A DNA stretch of 64,000 bases from G963674665 sp964609625 (lineage in GTDB: Bacteria > Desulfobacterota > Desulfovibrionia > Desulfovibrionales > Desulfovibrionaceae). Below the pieces are notes generated by a model. It did no database searches, had not been told where the DNA came from, and saw nothing but the letters and a program-made list of their open reading frames with translations. Both the position numbers and the translations under genes were made by a program. Below are positions 57,364-64,000 of this stretch, in pieces (position 1 is the stretch's first letter; each line of letters starts with the position of its first letter). The stretch spans positions 1 through 64,000 of the forward strand of contig CAZSRS010000017.1 in NCBI GenBank assembly GCA_964609625.1, in the 5' to 3' direction.

Positions 57364-58446
57364 TCAGAGTCCATCGCCGAAGATACGGTCATAATGCATA
57401 TTATCGCCGGGGCGGTTCTCGTAGCAGTCGTCCACGGCCACGGGCCGCCCCGCCTGGAGCAGCTCGCTCACCGTCACGAACCTGTAGCCCCGCTCCCGCA
57501 GCCAGGGCACGAACAGGGGCAGGGCCTCGGCCGTATGATGCCCGCGGCCGTTGGCGTGGCAGATGATGATCGAGCCCGGCCGGACGCCGCGTTTGATCAC
57601 CCCGGCCATGACCGCCGCGCCCTGGGCCGGGACAGGGTCGGCGCTGACCACGTCCCACTGCACGGCCACCAGGCCCTGCTCCGCCAGGAAGCCAAGGGAC
57701 TCCGGGTTGCACGTGCCATAGGGAAAGCGGAACAGTCTGGGCACCGGCGGCACTCCATTCATGACCTCCGGCAACAGACCCATGCCCAGCGCCCGGTCCG
57801 CCAGCAGCGCCCGCAGTTCCTCGTACTGCGCCTGGGTGCGCAGCACCTGCTCGCGCATGCGCTCCCCGCCGAGGCGGCGCAGGTTGCCGTGGGTCCAGGC
57901 GTGGTTGCCCACCTCGAACAAGGGGTCGGCCATGAGCTGCATGGCCCGCTCCGCATGGGAGCGCATCCACTTGCCCCCGGCAAAGAAGGTCGCGGCCACG
58001 CCCTGCTCCCGCAGGTAGTCCACGATTTTTCCGTCGTAGCCCGTGACTTCCCTGGGTCCCTCGCAAAGGTCGAAGGTCAGGGCCACCAGCAGGCGCCCCT
58101 CGGGCAGGTCCACCCGGCGGAGGGACCCACGCAGGGACTCGGGAAGCGGGGGCAGGGGCGTCTGGGGCGTCTCGTGCGCCGGGGGGTGCGGGTCGGGCGC
58201 GGGCAAGTACCTGATCTTGCGCTCCTCGGGCCGACCGGGCAATTCCTCGGGCGACCAGCACACGCGCAGCACCTCGGCAACGCCACGGGAGATGTCCTCG
58301 CCGCGCGCCCCTTCTCCTGGAGCGACAGGGGTGTCATGTTCTTCGGAAAAAGCAGGAAGGGCCTGGAGCGACATCGCACACAGGAGCAGAACGGCGACTG
58401 CGCCCCAGCGTCTGGCCGGGAATGGCCTCCGCCCCGCCGAGGTCAT
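57364..58446 (-). CDS. Exported polysaccharide deacetylase-family protein
   Basis: 360 residues from the ATG complementary to 58444-58446 (AAGGGC upstream). Signal peptide WGAVAVLLLCAMSLQALPAFS. The NodB-type domain starts near residue 120 with LVALTFDLCEGPREVTGYDG. The usual TFDDGP is TFDLCEG here, so the second Asp of the metal motif is replaced. The HxxxH metal pair is intact in GNHAWTHGNL, and RFPYGTCN and IIICHANGRGHHTAEAL supply the remaining motifs. It probably acts on peptidoglycan or an exopolysaccharide in the periplasm; the motif change may alter metal use. Confidence 0.85.
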   Translation of the reverse strand: MTSAGRRPFPARRWGAVAVLLLCAMSLQALPAFSEEHDTPVAPGEGARGEDISRGVAEVLRVCWSPEELPGRPEERKIRYLPAPDPHPPAHETPQTPLPPLPESLRGSLRRVDLPEGRLLVALTFDLCEGPREVTGYDGKIVDYLREQGVAATFFAGGKWMRSHAERAMQLMADPLFEVGNHAWTHGNLRRLGGERMREQVLRTQAQYEELRALLADRALGMGLLPEVMNGVPPVPRLFRFPYGTCNPESLGFLAEQGLVAVQWDVVSADPVPAQGAAVMAGVIKRGVRPGSIIICHANGRGHHTAEALPLFVPWLRERGYRFVTVSELLQAGRPVAVDDCYENRPGDNMHYDRIFGDGL

Positions 58447-58596
58447 GCATCGCCCTTGGGCAGTGACTCCGTCTGGCACTTCCGTTTCCACGCGCTCCTG
58501 TTCCCCTGCTTGGCCATGACGCACCCGTGTCGGCGTTCTTGCCGCACCCCTATGCCGGGCAAAGGATACTCCCGCTCGCGCGGGTTTGGAAGCCCC

Positions 58597-60396
58597 TCAC
58601 CCGAACAGCCAGAGCAGCAGGGTGAGCACCAGCAGGAAGAGCAGGGACATGGGCAGGCCGGCGCGCAGGAAGTCCTTGGTGGAGTACTTGCCCGCCCCCA
58701 TGTACAGAGCGTTCACTTGGTGCGTCGGCAGCATGAAGGAGTTGGAGGCCGCCACCCCCACCACCAGCGCGGCCAGGCGCGGGTCCGCACCGCAGCCCAT
58801 GGCCATGTCCACGGCCAGGGGCACCAGCAACACCACCGCCCCAACGTTGGACACCACCAGGGTGAACAGCGTGGACAGCAGCCCCAGGACAAAGAACAGC
58901 ACCGCTTGCGGCGGCGTTCCCAGCACTCCCAGGATCTGCTGCGCCAGCCAGGCCGCCGCCCCTGTCTGCTGCATGGCCGTACCCAGGGGGATCAGCCCGG
59001 CCAGCAGGAACACCGTGCGCCAGTCCACACCCCGGTAGGCCTCGTCGATGGTCAGAACCCGGGTCAGGACCATGCCCAGGGCGCCGGCCATGAGACAGAC
59101 CGCCAGGTTCAGCCCGCTGAACAGCACCAGGGCCGTGGCCAGTCCAAAGCAGCACATGGCCGCCACCGCCTTTTTCGGCGAGGCGTATTCGTCGGTCAGG
59201 CGCTGCACGAACAGCATATCCCTGTGGGGGCGCATGGCGTGGAACCGTTGCCAGGCCGCGTGCACCAGAATGGTCATGCCGGCGTGCAGCTCGATGTCCA
59301 TGAGGTGCGTGTAGCTGGTGGTGTCCTCGTGGGACACCGCCAGGGGCGTGATCAAATGGTTGTGCCGCAGGCGCAGCTCGCCCAGGGTCTTGCCCACGAA
59401 AGCCGAATGCGGCGGGATGACGGCCTCCACAATGCCGGCCACGGACTGGGAGAGGTCCTCGCGAAACACGTCCAGCTCCGGCTTGAGCCGCATGCCGGAC
59501 CTGGCGCAGAGTTCCTCCACGTTCCCCCGCGTGCCGTACACGGCGATGACCGCGCCCGGCGTGATGGGCATGTCCCGGTCCGGAGGCAGCAGCTTCTCCC
59601 TGCCGCCGGCCTTGGCCATGGCCACGGCGTGCACGTTGAACTCGTTGCACAGGCAGGCGATGTACACATCCTTCATCTCTTGGGGGCATTGCAGCTCAAA
59701 GGGGCCGTCCAGCTCGGGATAATGGGTGATGGGGCCTGCGTCGGCCAGAATGTCTCCCACGGCCTTCTTCCCTCCGGGCAAGACCTTGTCGCCGAAGAGG
59801 ATGAAGTAGACGATGCCCGTGGCCAGCAGGGCCAGGCCGATGGGCGTCACGGCAAAGAGGTTGAAGGGCTTCAGGCCGAAGGGGCGGATGAGGTCGTTGA
59901 GCATGATCAGCGGGCTGGAGCCCACCAGGGTGATGGTGCCCCCCAGTATGGCGGCGAAGCCCACGGGCATGAGCAACTGCGCCAGGGGGAAGCCGGTCTG
60001 GCGGCTCAGGCGCTTGAGCGCCGGGAGGAACAGGGCCGCGGCGCCCACGTTCTGCATGAAGCTGGATATCACGCTCACGGTCACGGACAAAAACACGATG
60101 GTACGGCGCTTGCTTGATCCCGCGGCCTTCATGATGGGGCGCACGGCCCGGTTGATGATCCCGGAATGGTCCAGCCCCCGGCCCAGGATGATCACGGCGA
60201 TGATCGAGACCACGGCCGTGGAGGACAGGCCCAAAAAGGCCTCGCGCCCCTTGACGAGCCCGAGCATGGGCAGCAGCACCATGACCATGATGGCGGCCAC
60301 GTCCACCCGCACCCACTCGGTGACGAAGAGTACGGTCACCCCGGCCACCACGGCCAAGACCATCGCCATTTCCTGGGTAAACGCCAGTTCCTGCAT
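58597..60396 (-). CDS. SLC13/DASS-type transporter with RCK_C domains
   Basis: 599 residues; AGGAGG precedes the ATG. Membrane helices at both ends flank a central soluble part of about 180 residues containing TrkA-C (RCK_C) domains (MPITPGAVIAVYGTRGNVEE, AFVGKTLGELRLRHNHLITP). The transport signatures SSFMQNVGAAALFLPALKRL and VVSNVGAVVLLVPLA fit the ion-transporter/SLC13 superfamily. Proteins of this layout are usually annotated as sulfate or dicarboxylate carriers. In a sulfate reducer sulfate is an attractive but unproven substrate. Confidence 0.88.
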   Translation of the reverse strand: MQELAFTQEMAMVLAVVAGVTVLFVTEWVRVDVAAIMVMVLLPMLGLVKGREAFLGLSSTAVVSIIAVIILGRGLDHSGIINRAVRPIMKAAGSSKRRTIVFLSVTVSVISSFMQNVGAAALFLPALKRLSRQTGFPLAQLLMPVGFAAILGGTITLVGSSPLIMLNDLIRPFGLKPFNLFAVTPIGLALLATGIVYFILFGDKVLPGGKKAVGDILADAGPITHYPELDGPFELQCPQEMKDVYIACLCNEFNVHAVAMAKAGGREKLLPPDRDMPITPGAVIAVYGTRGNVEELCARSGMRLKPELDVFREDLSQSVAGIVEAVIPPHSAFVGKTLGELRLRHNHLITPLAVSHEDTTSYTHLMDIELHAGMTILVHAAWQRFHAMRPHRDMLFVQRLTDEYASPKKAVAAMCCFGLATALVLFSGLNLAVCLMAGALGMVLTRVLTIDEAYRGVDWRTVFLLAGLIPLGTAMQQTGAAAWLAQQILGVLGTPPQAVLFFVLGLLSTLFTLVVSNVGAVVLLVPLAVDMAMGCGADPRLAALVVGVAASNSFMLPTHQVNALYMGAGKYSTKDFLRAGLPMSLLFLLVLTLLLWLFG

Positions 60397-60587
60397 CCGC
60401 TGCCTCCTGATCGAGGGGGGGGGCACGCGCCCCATTCTCCCACAAATGCCACCATAGTATCAGTACCCCGAGGCAATGCAACAACGTGACAAAACGCACG
60501 CAGCAGGGTCCTTTACAGGACAGCGGCGCGGGCTTACCCTGCTCCAACCGTGTGCCGTCGCACACCTCAGGCATACCCGGAGGCAGC

Positions 60588-61433
60588 ATGCACTGGATCG
60601 AGCAGAGCATCCACGACTTCCTCGCCCAGCCGGAGAACAACGCGCTCTCTCCGGACTGGAGCGTGCAGGCCTTCGCGCCTCCGCTGGTGGGCTTCGGCCG
60701 GGGCGAGGACTCGCTCTTCGAATTCATCCGCCAGGACATCGGCTCCTTCTACTGGAGTCCGGTCCAGGCCTTTGCCCAGCAATTTCCGGTCCTTGAACCC
60801 GCAAGGCTGTCCGTGATCTCCTGGATCCTGCCGCAGACCGCCCGCACCAAGGCCGCCCACGCCAGGGAAACCAGGCTGCCCAGCCTGGACTGGACCCTGG
60901 TGCGCCACTTCGGGGAGCGGATCAACGTGGCCCTGCGCCGCCACGTGGTGGCGACCCTGGCCCAACGGGGCATCCGAGCCGTGGCGCCCCTGCTCTGCCA
61001 GAGCTGGTCAATGGAGATGTCCGAGAAGTACGGCAAGGCCTCGCGCTGGAGCGAACGACACACGGCCCACATCTGCGGCCTGGGCACCTTCGGCCTCTGC
61101 GATGGCCTGATCACCGCGCGCGGCAAGGCCCACAGGACCGGATCCGTGGTGGCGGAGATGGACCTGGAGCCCACTCCCCGCCCCTATGCGCATCACCAGG
61201 AGTATTGCCTGCGCCACCAGGGCCTGGACTGCCGCGCGTGCATGCGGCGCTGCCCGGCGAAAGCGCTGAGCGAGAAGGGGCACGACAAGAAACGCTGCGA
61301 GGCGTACGTGCACGGCCGCGCGGCACATTTCGTGCGCGACCGACTCCTGGGGTTCGAGGTCAATGCCTGCGGTCTGTGCCAGGTGGACGTGCCCTGTCAG
61401 GACCGCATCCCCCGCCCCGAGGATCTGCAGTGA
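60588..61433 (+). CDS. QueG-like 4Fe-4S protein
   Basis: 281 residues from ATG 60588 with GGAGG close upstream. The C-terminal part has two cysteine groups, CRACMRRCPAKALSEKGH and CGLCQVDVPCQ, and the preceding GLGTFGLCDGLITARGKA segment is typical of epoxyqueuosine-reductase/ferredoxin-fold relatives. The N-terminal half (WSMEMSEKYGKASRWSERHT) lacks a clear QueG cobalamin motif and the protein is shorter than QueG, so it is probably a paralogue. A GIY-YIG gene is coupled to its stop (GTGA). Confidence 0.75.
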   Translation: MHWIEQSIHDFLAQPENNALSPDWSVQAFAPPLVGFGRGEDSLFEFIRQDIGSFYWSPVQAFAQQFPVLEPARLSVISWILPQTARTKAAHARETRLPSLDWTLVRHFGERINVALRRHVVATLAQRGIRAVAPLLCQSWSMEMSEKYGKASRWSERHTAHICGLGTFGLCDGLITARGKAHRTGSVVAEMDLEPTPRPYAHHQEYCLRHQGLDCRACMRRCPAKALSEKGHDKKRCEAYVHGRAAHFVRDRLLGFEVNACGLCQVDVPCQDRIPRPEDLQ

Positions 61434-61711
61434 GCTGGCTGGTCTATCTGCTGGAGTGCGGCGACGGCACCCTGTATTGCGGCGTGACCACGGACATGGA
61501 GCGCCGGCTGGCGCAGCACAACGGCGATCTGCCTGGGGGCGCGGCCTACACCCGTGGCCGGCGGCCGGTGCGTCTAGTGGCCTGCCGGGCCTGCCCGGAC
61601 CGCTCCAGCGCGCAACAGGTGGAGTGGCGCATCCGCCGCCTGCCTCGGGCGGCCAAGGTCGCTGCCCTCGCGACGGACTCCCCGGAGACATCCGACGCTT
61701 CGGAAGCCTGA
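61430..61711 (+). CDS. Small GIY-YIG domain protein
   Basis: 93 residues from a GTG overlapping the previous stop (GTGA). WLVYLLECGDGTLYCGVT carries the two strands of the GIY-YIG fold (YLL...YCG), followed by the conserved Arg in DMERRLAQHN and Lys/Arg-rich WRIRRLPRAAKVA. This matches the single-domain UPF0213/YhbQ type, small putative nucleases of DNA maintenance. No nuclease target is known. Confidence 0.85.
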   Translation: MSWLVYLLECGDGTLYCGVTTDMERRLAQHNGDLPGGAAYTRGRRPVRLVACRACPDRSSAQQVEWRIRRLPRAAKVAALATDSPETSDASEA

Positions 61712-61722
61712 GGCCGGGGAGT

Positions 61723-62415
61723 TCAGGCCGTCTCCCCCGGCACGAAAGCCACGGCGCGCACGGGCGAGCCGTCGGCCCCTTGGAGGGGCAAGGGCATGGC
61801 GCAGAACACGAAGCCCTGCTCCGGCAACCGCGCCAGGTTGCGGCAGTTCTCCACGATCACCATCCCCGCGCCGAGCAGGATCCGGTGCACGTCCAGGCCG
61901 GTTGAGTCCAGGCCGGTCTTATGCAACGGGTCCACCGAGATGGCATCCACCGCCACGCCGGACAATCCCAGGCCGACCAGCCAAGCGGCGGCCTCCGGGT
62001 CCAGGCAGGGAAAGGCGCCGAAGTACTCCGGCGCGCCCCAGTGCTGTTCCATGCCCGTGCGCAGGAGCAGGAAGCCGCCTGACTCCAGGAGCATTGCTTT
62101 GGCTTCAAGATGGCCACGGGTGACACGCTCCAGGCCGCGTACGTCCAGCATGCAGGCCGGCCCCGTGAAACGCCCCGGCGGCACTTGGTCCAGGCTCGGC
62201 GCGCCCTCCAGCACATGGCAGGGGGCGTCCATATGCGTTCCTGTGTGGGTGTCTATGGTGACACGCAGCTCGGCATAGCCGTGGCTGGCGATGGTCGTGG
62301 CCTGTTCGAAACGCGGCGGCTCGGTGCCGGGAAAGACCGGCATGCCCGGCGCAATCGCGTGGGACAAGTCCACCACCCGCCACGGACCAAGAAGCGGATG
62401 ATTTCCTTGGTTCAT
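61723..62415 (-). CDS. Cyclase/kynurenine-formamidase-family hydrolase
   Basis: 230 residues. The metal motif HxGTHxDxP is in IDTHTGTHMDAPCHVLEG near residue 60, preceded by WRVVDLSHAIAPGMPVFPGT. Later histidine and Glu positions fit the zinc-dependent amidase fold. Family members hydrolyse N-formylkynurenine or related amides and lactones; the substrate is unknown here. AAAGGA precedes the ATG, and its start overlaps the acetyltransferase stop by four bases, in a three-gene operon with a GNAT enzyme and an MFS exporter. Confidence 0.88.
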   Translation of the reverse strand: MNQGNHPLLGPWRVVDLSHAIAPGMPVFPGTEPPRFEQATTIASHGYAELRVTIDTHTGTHMDAPCHVLEGAPSLDQVPPGRFTGPACMLDVRGLERVTRGHLEAKAMLLESGGFLLLRTGMEQHWGAPEYFGAFPCLDPEAAAWLVGLGLSGVAVDAISVDPLHKTGLDSTGLDVHRILLGAGMVIVENCRNLARLPEQGFVFCAMPLPLQGADGSPVRAVAFVPGETA

Positions 62416-62930
62416 GTCCTTTTCCCTTCCGCCTCCGGATCCAGCCGTTTGACGAACAACACCTTTGGATCGTCGGGGCGGTTGTAGTCCAGGGTCACGG
62501 CCACGCCGTGCATGGTGGCGTCCCCTGGCTGGATTTCGAAACCCATGCGTGTGTGGAAGGCGATGGAATTCGCGTTCACCGGCGAGGTGCAGGAGCGCAC
62601 GGTGTGACGCCCCTCCTTGCGGCAGATGTCGAAGAACCGCTCGTAGAGGAACCTGCCCAGTCCCTGGCCACGGCACTCCGGATGCACGCTCACGAAGTGG
62701 ATATACCCCTCTTGGGGGCGGGCCTGGGACAGGAAGCCCACCAGGAAGGCCACCAGTGCGTCGTGCCTGTGGATCACAAAGGACGTGTCCGCGAAATGCG
62801 TGATGAATAATCGAGGCAGCAAGTAACGCAGGTCGCGCCCGTCCCACCAGTCTAGCACCGCCTCCATGATGGCCGGGTGATCCTCGGGCCGGCAGTGACG
62901 CAGTGAAAAACCTTCAGGCAATACGATCAT
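62412..62930 (-). CDS. GNAT-family N-acetyltransferase
   Basis: 172 residues; GGAGC precedes the ATG. The acetyl-CoA-binding motif is VHPECRGQGLGRFLYERFF (R/Q-x-x-G-x-G/A form) near residue 85, followed by CTSPVNANSIAFHTRMGFE. It overlaps the MFS gene and the cyclase gene by four bases each. The acceptor substrate is not evident; acylation plus export is one reading of the operon. Confidence 0.9.
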   Translation of the reverse strand: MIVLPEGFSLRHCRPEDHPAIMEAVLDWWDGRDLRYLLPRLFITHFADTSFVIHRHDALVAFLVGFLSQARPQEGYIHFVSVHPECRGQGLGRFLYERFFDICRKEGRHTVRSCTSPVNANSIAFHTRMGFEIQPGDATMHGVAVTLDYNRPDDPKVLFVKRLDPEAEGKRT

Positions 62931-64000
62931 GATCCGCTCCTTTCCTTGCCGTTCATGGCGCCCCCCTTTTCGAATGCAAACAGAAACAGCGCCAAGCCCA
63001 ATCCCACCAAGGGGGCGAAGGCCAGGACCGTGAGCACGGATTGCACGCCCAGGGACTCGGCCAGGCTCCCCACCACCGGCGCCAGGAGTCCGCCCACACC
63101 TGTGGAAAACCCCAGGGTCAGGCTGGTGGCCAGGACCGTATTCTCGGGGGCGATTCTCGCGGCCAGGGCCACTGCCGGAAACATGGTGGCCAGCAGCATG
63201 AACCCGGCCAAGAACGCCGCGGGATAGAGCCACCAGCCCTCCGCGCCCAGGAACAGCAACAGACAGGGAGTGGCCAGGGCAAAGGACAGCAGGAACAGAC
63301 CTCGATACCCCCTTTTGTCAACGATCTGCCCACTCACAAGAGCGCTCACCGCCCCCCCGAGCATGTACAACGTCAGCACCACGCCCATGGACAGCAGCGA
63401 ATTGCCTTTCTCTACATACATGATGGGGTAGAAACTCTTCAAGGACGTATCCAGCAGGGCGCGCAGGACGCAGATACCCCATAGGACCACGAGCGGCTTC
63501 CAGACGCTGGCCAGGCCCCGGAGGGCCAGGATGCGCTCGCGACTGCGCCGTGCTTCCCGCCCACTGTTCGAGGGAAACAGGAACAACAACGCGCAGAGGG
63601 AGGTCAGCCCCACCAGGGAGAGCCAGGGCAGGCGCTCCAGGCCAAATAAACTCACCCATGCCGTCACGGTCAGCGGCCCCACCGTGAACGCCAGGGCACC
63701 GCCCAACCCGAACAGGGACATGGCCAGGCCGGTGCGCTCCCCTGCATGGGTCGGCACCAGCCCAGCCGCGGCCGGATGGTACAGGGACGAGCCCACCGCC
63801 CCCAGGCCGGCCACGAGTAACAGCAAGGGAAACCTCGTCGCGAGCCCCAGCAGGGGAATGAACGTCGCGCTCAGCCCCAGCCCCAGGTACATGAAGCTCC
63901 GAGGATTGCGACCGTCCGCCAGAAGCCCTGTCAACGGCTGCGCCAGGAAACTGGTGCAGGTCACCACGCCGGTGATCACCCCGATCTGCGTCAGGCTGAT
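62927..64000 (-). CDS. MFS transporter, 3' part (N-terminus outside window)
   Basis: The frame is open through base 64000, so the start lies beyond the window; 357 residues are visible. Repeated hydrophobic helices and the MFS loop motif GLLADGRNPRSFMYLG near the beginning of the visible part, with a second copy GQIVDKRGYRGLFLLS midway, identify a drug/metabolite exporter, closest in look to Fsr-type carriers. The stop overlaps the acetyltransferase start by four bases. Confidence 0.88.
   Translation of the reverse strand: MSLTQIGVITGVVTCTSFLAQPLTGLLADGRNPRSFMYLGLGLSATFIPLLGLATRFPLLLLVAGLGAVGSSLYHPAAAGLVPTHAGERTGLAMSLFGLGGALAFTVGPLTVTAWVSLFGLERLPWLSLVGLTSLCALLFLFPSNSGREARRSRERILALRGLASVWKPLVVLWGICVLRALLDTSLKSFYPIMYVEKGNSLLSMGVVLTLYMLGGAVSALVSGQIVDKRGYRGLFLLSFALATPCLLLFLGAEGWWLYPAAFLAGFMLLATMFPAVALAARIAPENTVLATSLTLGFSTGVGGLLAPVVGSLAESLGVQSVLTVLAFAPLVGLGLALFLFAFEKGGAMNGKERSGS

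Noticed and set aside
57252..57566. A plus-strand frame of 104 codons near the deacetylase 3' end.
   Set aside because: GTG start without a ribosome-binding site, and low-complexity Arg-rich sequence antisense to the deacetylase.
57394..60117. A 907-codon open frame on the plus strand, very rich in His, Gln and Gly.
   Set aside because: It is antisense to the deacetylase and SLC13-type transporter genes, whose starts, ribosome-binding sites and motifs are convincing. Long antisense frames are expected at this GC content.

Overview
The window is high-GC and gene-dense, and reads like the chromosome of a sulfate-reducing member of the Desulfovibrionales (Deltaproteobacteria/Desulfobacterota). 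The evidence is a pyruvate:ferredoxin oxidoreductase subunit, two ferredoxin plus aldehyde-ferredoxin-oxidoreductase (AOR, tungsten/molybdenum-pterin) modules, a TunR-type tungstate-responsive regulator (integrase-like domain fused to Mop domains) divergent from a TSUP transporter, a sigma-54 response regulator, and many multi-sensor histidine kinases. I found no rRNA, tRNA, CRISPR array, insertion sequence or prophage structural gene. Gene starts were chosen from ribosome-binding sites and overlaps.

Layout. 0-7 kb: end of porB with a strong terminator, SPOR and TPR envelope proteins, a small gene behind a flagellar-type promoter, and several uncharacterised genes. 7-13 kb: a ferredoxin-AOR operon, a phosphomannomutase/phosphoglucomutase, and hflK-hflC. 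13-15 kb: a lambda-like pair of divergent repressors without a prophage, bracketed by two very long palindromes, followed by a structured non-coding stretch. 15-22.5 kb: a Gate-domain membrane protein, an AEC transporter, a ThiF-like E1 enzyme, an unusual Sel1-repeat/solute-binding fusion, and a cheR-HDOD pair. 22.5-23.9 kb: a three-gene toxin-antitoxin-chaperone (TAC) module, HigB-like toxin, HigA-like antitoxin and SecB-like chaperone, with its own operator. 23.9-31 kb: a tightly overlapped minus-strand operon of a complete Liv-type ABC transporter, a creatininase-family amidohydrolase, an asparaginase and a GntR regulator.

31.4-42.5 kb: a B12-binding radical SAM protein; a second ferredoxin-AOR pair in which the ferredoxin carries a twin-arginine signal; then, divergently, an iron alcohol dehydrogenase overlapping a PAS histidine kinase and a sigma-54 activator; then TSUP/TunR. 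AOR (aldehyde/acid) plus alcohol dehydrogenase plus tungstate-responsive control is a coherent tungsten-dependent aldehyde/alcohol redox neighbourhood. 42.5-45.6 kb: an operon of four exported or membrane proteins of unknown role. 45.6-56.8 kb: a signalling block with two histidine kinases, a periplasmic solute-binding protein next to one of them, and a 1858-residue Ser/Thr kinase-AAA-GAF-PAS-histidine kinase. 57-64 kb: a polysaccharide deacetylase, an SLC13-type transporter, a QueG-like iron-sulfur protein with a coupled GIY-YIG protein, and a cyclase-GNAT-MFS operon running off the end.

The most noteworthy items are the TAC module, the TunR-TSUP pair with its candidate operator, the Tat-ferredoxin/AOR pair, the Sel1-SBP fusion, and the two long palindromes plus folded non-coding region around the orphan repressor pair.
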